A DNA stretch of 49,487 nt from a bacterium (GTDB taxonomy: Bacteria > Ratteibacteria > UBA8468 > B48-G9 > JAFGKM01), in NCBI GenBank assembly GCA_035370465.1, contig DAOOVW010000007.1:1-49487 (forward strand). Reading direction: 5' to 3'. The translations under genes were made by a program, and so were the position numbers. Below the pieces are notes generated by a model that worked only from the letters and a program-made list of their open reading frames with translations, was not told the origin of the DNA and searched no databases. Of the stretch, positions 32,361-40,654 are shown piece by piece (positions within the stretch are counted from its first letter, which is position 1; each line of letters starts with the position of its first letter).

Positions 32361-32697
32361 AAAAGATATTAAAAAATTAAGTAGAAATAAGTCCCATAGA
32401 AAAGGGCTGATAAGGAACATGACAATAAGTTTTTTCCAATCAAATGAGATAAGAACTACAGAAGTTAAAGGTAAACAATTAAAGAGAGTTGTTGAAAGAA
32501 TGATAACACTTGGTAAAAAGCAGGACTTAAAGAGTACAAGGATGCTCAATGCTTTTTTAAATCATCCAGAAAGTGTAAAAAAAGTTAAAGAAGTTGCAAA
32601 GAGATATTCTGATAGACCAGGTGGATATACAAAAATAATTAAACTTTCCACAAGAAGAGGAGATGGAGCAAGGGAAGTAATTATAAAATTAGTGTGA
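32350..32697 (+). CDS. rplQ: Ribosomal protein L17
   Basis: A 115-residue protein near the exit tunnel. It begins MRHKKDIKKLSRNKSHRKGL (usual RH-x-K-x-x-KL-x-R-x-x-x-HR pattern), has IRTTEVKGKQLKRVVERMI and RYSDRPGGYTKIIKLSTRRG DGA near the end. It overlaps rpoA by 11 nt and is followed after 3 nt by rpoZ. Confidence 0.96.
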   Translation: MRHKKDIKKLSRNKSHRKGLIRNMTISFFQSNEIRTTEVKGKQLKRVVERMITLGKKQDLKSTRMLNAFLNHPESVKKVKEVAKRYSDRPGGYTKIIKLSTRRGDGAREVIIKLV

Positions 32698-32700
32698 AAA

Positions 32701-32892
32701 ATGAATAAAAATTTAAAACTTCTTGATAAAGTATATAAAAAAGAAAATATATATCGGCTGATAGTTATTCTTGCAAAAAGAGCACATGAAATAATTTCAG
32801 GTGCACCTGCAAAAATAAAATCAGACGAAAGTGGCAATGCACCACATGAATTAGTAATAGAAGAACATTTACTTAGTGGTGATAAAAAATAA
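32701..32892 (+). CDS. rpoZ: RNA polymerase omega subunit
   Basis: A 63-residue small subunit that folds around the C-terminal end of beta' and aids assembly. The core ENIYRLIVILAKRAHEI (residues 15-31) matches the family's N-x-Y-x-L-V-x-x-A-x-RA-x-x-I pattern, followed by the expected charged C-terminal helix (HELVIEEHLLSGD). Placement directly after rpoA-rplQ puts all polymerase core genes in this window. The short length lowers certainty a little. Confidence 0.88.
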   Translation: MNKNLKLLDKVYKKENIYRLIVILAKRAHEIISGAPAKIKSDESGNAPHELVIEEHLLSGDKK

Positions 32893-32971
32893 AAAAGTAT
32901 AAAATAAATATTCCTGCAGGTTGTGTACCTTACCTATAAGGTTCATTAAATATTATTTACAGGATAAGAAA

Positions 32972-34072
32972 ATGAATGATTTTACTCAATTACTGAAATG
33001 CATGAAGGAAAAAGATGCTTCTGACCTTCATATAAAATTTGGAAGGAAACCAATTTTTAGAATAAAAGGAGAATTAGAAGAAGTAGAAGAATGGGAGAAT
33101 ATTTTTAATGATGAAGAATTAAATAAAATTTGTTCAATAATTATTCCATCTGAACAAATTGAGATATTTAAGAAACAAAAAGAAATGGACATTGCCTTTG
33201 AACAGGAAGAAGTTGGCAGGTATAGGGTAAATGCTTTCTGGCAAAGAGGACATATTGGTCTTGTTTTAAGAAGAATAAAAGATGTTATCCCCACCATTGA
33301 AGAATTGAATTTACCACCTGTTTTAAATAAAATTGCTTCATTTTCCGATGGACTTGTTCTTGTTACAGGTCCTACTGGATGCGGAAAGTCAACAACTCTT
33401 GCTTCTATGATTGAGAATATTAACAAAAATAAAGTTGTTCATATTGTAACAATTGAAGACCCAATTGAATATATTTATAAAGATAAAAAGTCAATTATTG
33501 ACCAGAGAGAGGTTGGAATTGATACAATTGCTTTTGATTCTGCTTTGAAACGTGTTTTAAGAGAAGACCCAGATATTATCTTAATCGGAGAATTAAGAGA
33601 TGTAGATACATTTCAGGCAGCAATAAATGCCTGTGAGACAGGGCATCTTGTTTTTGCTACTTTGCATACAATAGATACAATTACAACAATTACAAGAATT
33701 CTTGATTTTTTCCCATCTTCTCAACATGAACAAGTAAGAAAAATTGTTGCCTATCATTTACGGGCAACAATATGTCAAAAACTTTTAACCAAAAAAGATA
33801 ATTCTGGACTTGTTCCTGTCTGTGAAATTATGATTGTAAATTCTGTAATTTCTAAACTTATACAGGACAACAAATTAAACAAAATATATGCTGCTATGGC
33901 ATCAGATAAAGAAGTAGGGATGCAAACATTTAATCAACATCTTGTCCAATTAATTCAAAATGATATAATTAGTAAAGAAGAAGGTTTTGCTGCATCTCCA
34001 TCACCACATGCACTTGAAATGAATTTAAGAGGAATTTACTTAGATGAGGACTCAAAAATTATTGGAGAATAG
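32972..34072 (+). CDS. pilT: PilT-type twitching-motility ATPase
   Basis: A 366-residue hexameric secretion ATPase that powers type IV pilus retraction. The start is ATG 32972, 7 nt after AGGA; an in-frame TTG at 32921 lies in a small hairpin and has no family-like residues. Walker A is GPTGCGKST (133-141), the Asp box is TIEDPIEYI (160-168), Walker B is DPDIILIGELRD (199-210) and the His box is GHLVFATLHT (224-233). No other pilus gene is near, so its motility role is family inference. The 3' end overlaps the next gene by 29 nt. Confidence 0.9.
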   Translation: MNDFTQLLKCMKEKDASDLHIKFGRKPIFRIKGELEEVEEWENIFNDEELNKICSIIIPSEQIEIFKKQKEMDIAFEQEEVGRYRVNAFWQRGHIGLVLRRIKDVIPTIEELNLPPVLNKIASFSDGLVLVTGPTGCGKSTTLASMIENINKNKVVHIVTIEDPIEYIYKDKKSIIDQREVGIDTIAFDSALKRVLREDPDIILIGELRDVDTFQAAINACETGHLVFATLHTIDTITTITRILDFFPSSQHEQVRKIVAYHLRATICQKLLTKKDNSGLVPVCEIMIVNSVISKLIQDNKLNKIYAAMASDKEVGMQTFNQHLVQLIQNDIISKEEGFAASPSPHALEMNLRGIYLDEDSKIIGE

Positions 34073-34757
34073 GAAAGAACCAGACCTTTTTTTCTCCATT
34101 TCTATCATTTCAATTATACTAATTTTGTCACTCATATTCTCTTTTTTATTTAGAAACTTAACAATTGAGGAAAAGTTATTTAAGGGGGGTATTTTTACTT
34201 TTTTGACTGAAGTTGGAATTATTTACTTTTCTTTTATCAAATATCCAGAATATTTCAAAAACATCTTTTCTAATTTTTCTCTTTTTTTTTCTGGTTTTAA
34301 GTATTATTTGATTATAATTCCTATTATTTCAATTGTCTCTCTCATTGTATATGCTATTTTTGAACAATTACATATAAATGTAGAAATTCAAAAAATGGTC
34401 TCTTTTTATTTAGAAATTAAGTCAATTAAAATAATTTTATTTATGTTTTTTTTAAGTTGTTTTATCGCTCCTTTGACAGAAGAAATAATATTTAGAGGTA
34501 TTTTATATAAGTCATTGAGAAATAATTTTTCTTTTTCAATTGCTGTAATTTTAAGTTCATTAGTTTTTTCTCTTTTTCACAATGACCTTTTTACTTTTGC
34601 CGGAATTTTTATTTTTGGTTGTTTCCTGTCAATTATTTTTGAGAGGCATAGGTATCTCTGGCCATCAATAGGTCTTCATTTTTTCAATAACTTTTTTACA
34701 AATTTATTTGTATTTTTTATTAAATTTCACCAAGCAGGACAAAATTTTGTGATATAA
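34044..34757 (+). CDS. CPBP-family intramembrane metalloprotease
   Basis: A 237-residue membrane protein with about seven hydrophobic spans (from 15-36 through 205-230). The CPBP/CAAX-protease motifs are present: EEIIFRG (146-152, paired glutamates and arginine), FSLFHND with H179, and LHFFNNF with H212 and N215. Members cleave prenylated or membrane-bound peptides, some in bacteriocin immunity; the substrate here is unknown. It starts 29 nt inside pilT, and a TTG at 34062 is an alternative start. The end contains the -10 element of purD. Confidence 0.85.
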   Translation: MRTQKLLENRKEPDLFFSISIISIILILSLIFSFLFRNLTIEEKLFKGGIFTFLTEVGIIYFSFIKYPEYFKNIFSNFSLFFSGFKYYLIIIPIISIVSLIVYAIFEQLHINVEIQKMVSFYLEIKSIKIILFMFFLSCFIAPLTEEIIFRGILYKSLRNNFSFSIAVILSSLVFSLFHNDLFTFAGIFIFGCFLSIIFERHRYLWPSIGLHFFNNFFTNLFVFFIKFHQAGQNFVI

Positions 34758-34758
34758 T
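34750..34758 (+). promoter_or_regulatory. Extended -10 promoter for purD
   Basis: TGATATAAT fits the extended -10 form (TGnTATAAT). It overlaps the last codons of the CPBP gene and sits 19 nt upstream of the purD ATG. No good -35 element is present, which extended -10 promoters tolerate. Confidence 0.5.
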
Positions 34759-34777
34759 AAACGAAAAAAGGCAAAAA

Positions 34778-36028
34778 ATGAAAATACTTGTTATTGGTTC
34801 TGGTGGAAGAGAACATTGTATTTGCTGGAAAATCAAACAAAATAAAAATGTACGGTTGTTCGCATTGCCTGGAAATGGAGGAATATCTGAAATTGCTGAA
34901 TGTATTAAAGGTGATATTGAAGATTTTAGTGATGCCTTTAACATTATAAAAAATAAAGGAATTGATTTTGTTGTAGTGGGACCTGAAAATCCTCTTGTTT
35001 ATGGGATAGTAGATTTTTTAAAAGAAAAAAACATTAAGGCATTTGGTCCAATAAAAAAGGGTGCTATTCTTGAAGGTTCAAAATGTTATGCCAAAGAGTT
35101 TATGGGAAAGTATAATATTCCAACTGCAAACTTCCAGATAGCAGAAAGTTATGAGTCAGCAATAAAAATAATTGAAAAAAAGGAAGTCCCATATGTTATA
35201 AAATACGATGGGCTTGCTGCTGGGAAAGGAGTTAGAGTAATTGAGAGTTTTGAAGAAGGTGAAAAGTACTTAAAAGAAATTTTTATTGATAATATTTTTA
35301 AAAGTAATGAAAAGAAAATTATAATTGAAGATTGTTTAATTGGGAAAGAACTTTCCTATCTTATTTTTACAGACACAATTTCATATATTCCAATGGTGCC
35401 AGCAAAGGATTACAAAAGAGTTTTTGATGGAGATAAAGGACAAAATACAGGTGGAATGGGTTCTTATTCTCCACCACTTTTTTTTAATGAAGAACTTGAT
35501 AATAAAATAAAAAATGAAATAGTTGAAAGGACAATATATGGATTGAGGAAAGAAAATATTGATTATAGAGGTGTTTTATATTTTGGCTTAATGATAACTG
35601 AAAAAGGTCCTTATGTTTTAGAATATAATGTTAGGTTTGGAGACCCGGAAACACAGGTGATATTACCGAGAATGGAAACAGACATTATTGATGTAATGAC
35701 TGCGGTTTGCGAAGGGGAACTGAAAAAAATAGATATAAAATGGAGTAATAAAAAAAGTGTTTGTTTAATACTATCTTCTGGTGGATATCCAGGAGGATAT
35801 GAAACTGGGAAAGAAATAAAAAATTTAGAAAAAGTTGAAAAAAATGTTTTAATTTTTCATTCAGGAACCAAAAAAGAAAATGGGAAGTTTTATACAAATG
35901 GTGGAAGGGTTCTTGGAATAACTGCACTTAACTCAACAATAGAAAAAGCAAGGGAAAATGTTTATAAATCAGCAAGCACCATTGATTTTGAAGGGAAACA
36001 TTATAGAAAAGATATTGCACTTTTTTAA
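34778..36028 (+). CDS. purD: Phosphoribosylamine-glycine ligase (GAR synthetase)
   Basis: A 416-residue enzyme joining phosphoribosylamine and glycine with ATP, step 2 of purine synthesis. The N-terminal domain begins MKILVIGSGGREHCICWKI. The ATP-grasp region has FMGKYNIPTA, YVIKYDGLAAGKGVRV, GKELSYLIFTD and the family signature DGDKGQNTGGMGSYSP, then YNVRFGDPETQVILPRM. It is the only purine gene here and follows a likely promoter of its own. Confidence 0.97.
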   Translation: MKILVIGSGGREHCICWKIKQNKNVRLFALPGNGGISEIAECIKGDIEDFSDAFNIIKNKGIDFVVVGPENPLVYGIVDFLKEKNIKAFGPIKKGAILEGSKCYAKEFMGKYNIPTANFQIAESYESAIKIIEKKEVPYVIKYDGLAAGKGVRVIESFEEGEKYLKEIFIDNIFKSNEKKIIIEDCLIGKELSYLIFTDTISYIPMVPAKDYKRVFDGDKGQNTGGMGSYSPPLFFNEELDNKIKNEIVERTIYGLRKENIDYRGVLYFGLMITEKGPYVLEYNVRFGDPETQVILPRMETDIIDVMTAVCEGELKKIDIKWSNKKSVCLILSSGGYPGGYETGKEIKNLEKVEKNVLIFHSGTKKENGKFYTNGGRVLGITALNSTIEKARENVYKSASTIDFEGKHYRKDIALF

Positions 36029-36043
36029 TATATAAAAATTAAA

Positions 36044-37249
36044 ATGAGAAAAAAGGTTATTATATTTGGGGCAGGGCAGATTGGAAGGGGTTTTATAGGA
36101 GAAATATGTTATAGTTCAGGTTATTTTCTTGTTTTTGTTGATGTTTTTAAAAATGTAATTGACCTACTTAATAAAGAAAAAAAATATCCTTTATGGATAC
36201 TGGGTAAAGAAAAAGAAGAGAAATTCATAGAGAATTTTAAAGGTATATATTTTGATGATAAAGAAAGTGTATCAAATGAAATAAAAGAAGCAAACTTAAT
36301 TTTTACTGCTGTTGGTGTGAACAACTTAAAATCTCTTGCACCTTTAATTTCTGAAGGGATTTTGAAAAAATTCTCTGCAAATAAATCGGATTATCTTAAT
36401 ATTATAATTTGTGAGAATTTACTTGGGAGTGGAAAAATTTTATACTCAGAAGTTTTAGAATATCTTCCACCTGAATTTAAAGAAGTTGTTTTTCAAAAAG
36501 TTGGTTTTGTTGAGTCAGTTGTAAGCAGAATGGTAGCACCTATTACTGATGAAATAAAGAAAATAAATCCTTTAATTGTGAGAGTTGAACCATATAACAA
36601 ATTGCCTGTTGATAAAAAGGCATTTAAAGGAGAAATTCCTGATATTAAAGGACTTTATCCTGTTGAGAATTTATATCCATATGAAGAATTAAAAATTTTT
36701 GTTCATAATCTTTCACATGCGTGTCTTGCTTATTTAGGGTATTTAAGTGGATATACATATATCTGGCAATGCATGGAAGATAAAAAAATTCTAAAAATTT
36801 TTAAAGGCGTATTAAATGAGGTTAAAGAAGCACTTATAAAGAAACATAAATTTGATGAGAAAGAAATTGATGATTATATTTATGACCTTCAAACAAGATT
36901 TAAAAATAAATTATTAGGGGATACTGTTTTTCGCGTTGGAAGAGACCCTTTAAGGAAACTTGGTCCAGATGATAGAATAATTGGTAGTATAAACTTATGT
37001 CTTTCTCAAAATATCTTTCCAGCCAATATTTGTGTTGTTGCTTCTGCCTGTTTATGTTATAATTACCAAAATGATAAGCAGGCAGTTGAATTAGAAGAAA
37101 TAATAAGAAATAATAGTGTGGAATTTGTTCTTAAAGAAATATGTAAACTGGAAAATAAAGAAATTATAGATGAAATTTTAAAACATTATGAGGAAATAAA
37201 AAATGAAAGCAGCACTTCTAAAAGAAATAGAGAATTTAGAAATTATTGA
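36044..37249 (+). CDS. Mannitol-1-phosphate 5-dehydrogenase-like protein
   Basis: A 401-residue NAD-dependent polyol or sugar-acid dehydrogenase of the long-chain mannitol dehydrogenase family. The Rossmann nucleotide site is GAGQIGRGFIG (9-19). The catalytic pattern K-x3-HN-x2-H is at K216, H220, N221 and H224 (KIFVHNLSH). The length is near MtlD. The exact substrate cannot be told from sequence; no mannitol PTS gene is nearby. The last 47 nt overlap the next gene in another frame, so the final residues (about ESSTSKRNREFRNY) look like an added tail. Confidence 0.82.
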   Translation: MRKKVIIFGAGQIGRGFIGEICYSSGYFLVFVDVFKNVIDLLNKEKKYPLWILGKEKEEKFIENFKGIYFDDKESVSNEIKEANLIFTAVGVNNLKSLAPLISEGILKKFSANKSDYLNIIICENLLGSGKILYSEVLEYLPPEFKEVVFQKVGFVESVVSRMVAPITDEIKKINPLIVRVEPYNKLPVDKKAFKGEIPDIKGLYPVENLYPYEELKIFVHNLSHACLAYLGYLSGYTYIWQCMEDKKILKIFKGVLNEVKEALIKKHKFDEKEIDDYIYDLQTRFKNKLLGDTVFRVGRDPLRKLGPDDRIIGSINLCLSQNIFPANICVVASACLCYNYQNDKQAVELEEIIRNNSVEFVLKEICKLENKEIIDEILKHYEEIKNESSTSKRNREFRNY

Positions 37250-38243
37250 TATTGAAAAACCAATACCTGGAGAAAATGAAATAGTTATAAAAGTAAAGGT
37301 TTGTGCTATATGTGGAACAGATATAAAGGTCTATCATCATGGACATAAGTTAATTGTTTTTCCAAGAATTACAGGGCATGAAGTAAGTGGTATTGTTGCT
37401 GAAAAAGGTAAAAAAGTAAGTGAGTTTAAGGAAAGTGATAAAGTTGCTGTTGCTCCTGCTATTCCGTGTGGAAGATGCTGGTATTGTAGAAAGGGACAAC
37501 AATCAATGTGTGATAATTTAGAAACAATTGGTTATCTTTATAATGGTGGATTTGCTGAATATATGAGAGTTCCTGAAAATGCTGTTTTAAATGGTTGTGT
37601 AAATAAATTACCTGAAAATTTAAGTTTTGAAGAAGCAGCGATTGCTGAACCACTTGCTTGTGTAATAAATGGTCAAATTTTAAGTATGCTTGAAATAGGA
37701 GATACAGTTGTTATTATAGGTGCAGGACCTATTGGATGTTTTCACAGTCAACTTGCAAAAATAAATGGAGCAAGTAAAGTAATACTTGGTGATATTTCTT
37801 CTGAAAGATTAGAAATGGCTAAATTTACAGGAGCAAAACTTGTTGATATGAGTAAAGAAAATATAAAAGAAGTTGTAAAAGAAGAAACAGAAGGAAAAAT
37901 GGCAGACAGAGTTATAGTTGCAGCAGGTGCAAAAGAAGCACAAGAGACAGCAGTTGAAATTGTTGCAAAAAGAGGGTCAGTTAATTTTTTTGGAGGGCTG
38001 CCAAAAGAAGTACCTTTTATAAATTTGAATAGTAACCTTGTTCATTATGGAGAATTTTTTATAACAGGTACTCACGGTTCTTCTCCTGTTCACAATAAAA
38101 TAGCAATATCTCTTCTTGCAAACAAAAGAATAGATGGGACGAAATACATAACTCATAAATTTCCATTAGAAGAAATCAAACAAGCATTAAAAACAGCAGA
38201 GGATAAAAAAGGGCTGAAAGTTATAGTAATTCCTGAAAAGTAG
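37203..38243 (+). CDS. Zinc-dependent polyol/alcohol dehydrogenase (medium-chain)
   Basis: A 346-residue medium-chain dehydrogenase of the sorbitol/threonine/butanediol type. Catalytic zinc ligands fit C37 (ICGTD), H59 and E60 (GHE). The structural zinc cysteines are C89, C92, C95 and C103. NAD(P)-binding GAGPIG is at 173-178. The N-terminus MKAALLKEIENLEI is family-like, so this start is right despite the 47-nt overlap with the upstream gene. With that neighbour it suggests polyol oxidation; the substrate is not determined. Its stop codon lies in the terminal repeat of a spacer element. Confidence 0.88.
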   Translation: MKAALLKEIENLEIIDIEKPIPGENEIVIKVKVCAICGTDIKVYHHGHKLIVFPRITGHEVSGIVAEKGKKVSEFKESDKVAVAPAIPCGRCWYCRKGQQSMCDNLETIGYLYNGGFAEYMRVPENAVLNGCVNKLPENLSFEEAAIAEPLACVINGQILSMLEIGDTVVIIGAGPIGCFHSQLAKINGASKVILGDISSERLEMAKFTGAKLVDMSKENIKEVVKEETEGKMADRVIVAAGAKEAQETAVEIVAKRGSVNFFGGLPKEVPFINLNSNLVHYGEFFITGTHGSSPVHNKIAISLLANKRIDGTKYITHKFPLEEIKQALKTAEDKKGLKVIVIPEK

Positions 38244-38510
38244 AGAGTAGCAAGTAGCAAAATTAAATTTAAAATTAAAAGTGTAAAGATAGAGCGTAAA
38301 ATTCAAAATTTTTTTGCTGTCTTGTTTTTAATTTTACTCTTTACATTTTACTTTTTTAATATCTTCGTGTCTATGTTTTTAGGGCATGGTTTTATCCGCA
38401 GATTCGCCCGGTGGATTATGTCAAGGGGGATGAGGGAGTAAATTAGTTCCCCCTTTTAAAAAGGCCTGTCCGACGCTCTTTTTGGCGGAGGGATTAAGGG
38501 GGATTTCACC

Positions 38511-38531
38511 CTTCTCCCCGATGGGGAGAAG
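38511..38531. repeat. GC-rich palindrome, 9-bp perfect stem
   Basis: CTTCTCCCC (38511-38519) pairs with GGGGAGAAG (38523-38531) around the loop GAT. No T-run follows, so terminator function on either strand is doubtful. It looks like a dispersed repetitive palindrome. Confidence 0.7.
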
Positions 38532-38532
38532 G

Positions 38533-38562
38533 CTCGCCCGTAGGGCTACGCCCGAGGGCGAG
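38533..38562. repeat. GC-rich palindrome with two alternative inner stems
   Basis: CTCGCCC (38533-38539) pairs with GGGCGAG (38556-38562). Between them GCCC-GTA-GGGC and GGGC-TAC-GCCC are overlapping, mutually exclusive 4-bp hairpins. The local GC content is far above the genome background. Confidence 0.6.
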
Positions 38563-38703
38563 GATGAGGGGATTTTTAGGAATTTCCAAGCACAGTGGAG
38601 AAGTGGGGAAATTTAGTTCTCTCTACTCTCTACTCACTACTAAAATATAAACAGAGTTTAAAAAATTTTTAATAACAGAAGATAAAGGAAGGAGGACTTT
38701 TAA

Positions 38704-39666
38704 ATGGAAAAGATTGATAGAAAACTTGCAATAAAACTTTTAAAACAGATGATGGAAATAAGGAAATTTGAAGATAAAATTATGGAATTGCTTTCAAAAA
38801 ACATTGCAGAAGGTGGTTCACATCTATACGCAGGAATGGAAGGGACAGGAGTTGGAGCAATTTCTGTTTTAAGACCTGATGACTATATAACAAGCACACA
38901 TAGAGGACATGGTCATGCAATTGCAAAAGATGGGGACTTAAAAGCACTTATGGCAGAGATATTAGGGAAAAAAACAGGTGTTTGTAAAGGGAAAGGTGGG
39001 TCTCTTCATTTAGCAGACCTTTCAAAAGGTAATTTAGGGGCAAATGGAATTGTTGGAGGTGGGCTTGGAATTGCAACAGGGGCAGGTCTTTCAATAAAAT
39101 TACAAAAACAGGATAAAGTTGTTATATGTTTTTTTGGTGATGGAGCAACTAATAATGGTATATTTTTTGAATGTTTGAATATGGCATCTTTATGGAAATT
39201 ACCAGTTATTTATTTATGTGAGAATAATAAATATGGAATGAGTGTATCAGTTGAAAGAGCATCTTCTGTTGTTGATTTAACTAAAAAGGCACTTGCTTTT
39301 GATATGCCAAGTGAAAATGTAGATGGACAGGATGTTCTTGCAGTAAGAGAAATTGTAAATAAATGGGTGAATTACGCCAGAGATGGAAATGGTCCGAGTT
39401 TTATTGTATCAAATACATACAGATATTATGGACATAGTAGAAGTGACCCGAGGGTATACAGGACAAAAGAAGAAGAAAAGTTCTGGAAAGAAAGAGACCC
39501 AATTTTAATTTTTTCTGATAAAATGAAAGAAGTTGGTGTTTTAACAGAAGAAGAAATAAGAGAAATAGATGAACTAACAGATAAAGAAATAGAAGAAGCA
39601 ACTGAATATGCAATAAATAGTCCAGACCCACAGCCAGAAGAACTTTATACTGACTTATATGTTTAA
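38704..39666 (+). CDS. pdhA: 2-oxoacid dehydrogenase E1 alpha subunit (pyruvate/acetoin type)
   Basis: A 320-residue thiamine-diphosphate enzyme subunit that decarboxylates pyruvate, acetoin or a related 2-oxoacid. The TPP motif starts GDG (145-147) and ends NN (174-175), with GATNNGIFFECLNMASLWKL between. THRGHGHAIAKD (65-76) and SHLYAGMEGTGVGA are family segments, as is the phosphorylation-loop-like TYRYYGHSRSDP. AAGGAGG lies before the ATG. The three genes E1alpha-E1beta-E2 form one unit; the E3 gene is not in the window. Substrate by inference. Confidence 0.92.
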   Translation: MEKIDRKLAIKLLKQMMEIRKFEDKIMELLSKNIAEGGSHLYAGMEGTGVGAISVLRPDDYITSTHRGHGHAIAKDGDLKALMAEILGKKTGVCKGKGGSLHLADLSKGNLGANGIVGGGLGIATGAGLSIKLQKQDKVVICFFGDGATNNGIFFECLNMASLWKLPVIYLCENNKYGMSVSVERASSVVDLTKKALAFDMPSENVDGQDVLAVREIVNKWVNYARDGNGPSFIVSNTYRYYGHSRSDPRVYRTKEEEKFWKERDPILIFSDKMKEVGVLTEEEIREIDELTDKEIEEATEYAINSPDPQPEELYTDLYV

Positions 39667-39679
39667 CAGGAGATGAAAA

Positions 39680-40654
39680 ATGAAAGAGATAACTTATAGA
39701 CAGGCGTTAAATGAGGCATTTGACGAAGAAATGATGAGAGATGAAAAAGTATTTATTTTTGGTGAAGATGTTGCAATTTATGGTGGTGCTTATGGTGTTA
39801 CATTGGGTTTATTAGAAAAATATGGGGATACCAGAGTAATTGATACTCCTATATCTGAAAATGCTATTGTTGGAACTGCACTTGGTGCTGCTTTAACAGG
39901 GATGAGACCAGTTGCAGAAATTATGTATATTGATTTTATTGGTCTTTGTATGGACCAGTTAAATAATCAAGTGGCAAAAATCAGATATATGTTTGGTGGA
40001 AAATGTACCGTTCCTTTGACAATAAGAACAGAAGGTGGTGCAGGAAGAACATTGGGAGCACATCATTCACAGTCATTAGAATCATGGTTAATTCATATTC
40101 CTGGTATAAAAGTTGTTATGCCTTCAACTCCTTATGATGCGAAAGGTCTTTTGAAATCATCAATAAGAGATGATAATCCTGTTGTTTTTATTGAACATAA
40201 AATGCTTTATAACACAAAAGGACCTGTTCCTGAAGAAGAATATACTATACCAATTGGAGTTGCAGATGTGAAAAAAGAAGGGAAAGATGTAACTATTTTT
40301 ACATATTCAAGGATGACATTATTTTCACTTCAAGCAGCAGAAGAACTTGAAAAAGAAGGAATAAGTGTAGAAGTTGTTGATTTAAGAACACTCCTTCCAA
40401 TGGATATTGAAACAATGGTAAATTCAGTAAAAAAAACAAATAAAGTTGTTATAGTGGAAGAAGATTGTAAAACGGGGGGAACAGGCGCAGAAATAGGGAT
40501 GCAAATAATAGAAAATGCTTTTGATTATTTAGATGCTCCAATTATCAGGGTTGCAGGTGCAGATGTTCCTATGCCAAAAAGTAAAGTTCTTGAACAACTT
40601 GCAATACCTGATGTTAAAAGAATTAAAGAAGGAGTGAAGGAGGTATTGAAATGA
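39680..40654 (+). CDS. pdhB: 2-oxoacid dehydrogenase E1 beta subunit
   Basis: A 324-residue partner of E1 alpha that completes the heterotetrameric active site. Signatures are EITYRQALNEAFDEEMMRDE, VFIFGEDVAIYGGAYGVTLG, DTPISENAIVGTALGAALTG, RPVAEIMYIDFIGLCMDQL and IRTEGGAGRTLGAHHSQSLE. The C-terminal transketolase-like domain has VVDLRTLLPMDIETM and VEEDCKTGGTGAEIG. CAGGAG precedes the ATG and the stop overlaps the E2 start by 4 nt. Confidence 0.94.
   Translation: MKEITYRQALNEAFDEEMMRDEKVFIFGEDVAIYGGAYGVTLGLLEKYGDTRVIDTPISENAIVGTALGAALTGMRPVAEIMYIDFIGLCMDQLNNQVAKIRYMFGGKCTVPLTIRTEGGAGRTLGAHHSQSLESWLIHIPGIKVVMPSTPYDAKGLLKSSIRDDNPVVFIEHKMLYNTKGPVPEEEYTIPIGVADVKKEGKDVTIFTYSRMTLFSLQAAEELEKEGISVEVVDLRTLLPMDIETMVNSVKKTNKVVIVEEDCKTGGTGAEIGMQIIENAFDYLDAPIIRVAGADVPMPKSKVLEQLAIPDVKRIKEGVKEVLK

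Larger units (their letters stand above)
38240..38633. repeat. Spacer element with 11-bp terminal inverted repeats
   Basis: This fills most of a 460-bp gene-free spacer. GTAGAGAGTAG (38240-38250) and its exact complement CTACTCTCTAC (38623-38633) bound 394 bp. Inside are an AT-rich hairpin (38281-38303 with 38330-38350), a reverse relative of the 592-614 hairpin near 38430-38465, and two GC-rich palindromes. No transposase or open frame is seen and no target duplication is clear, so it may be a composite of small repeats rather than one mobile element. Confidence 0.55.

Noticed and set aside
32927..32942. Small hairpin ACCTTA/TAAGGT before pilT
   Set aside because: A 6-bp stem without a T-run is too weak to call a terminator or attenuator.
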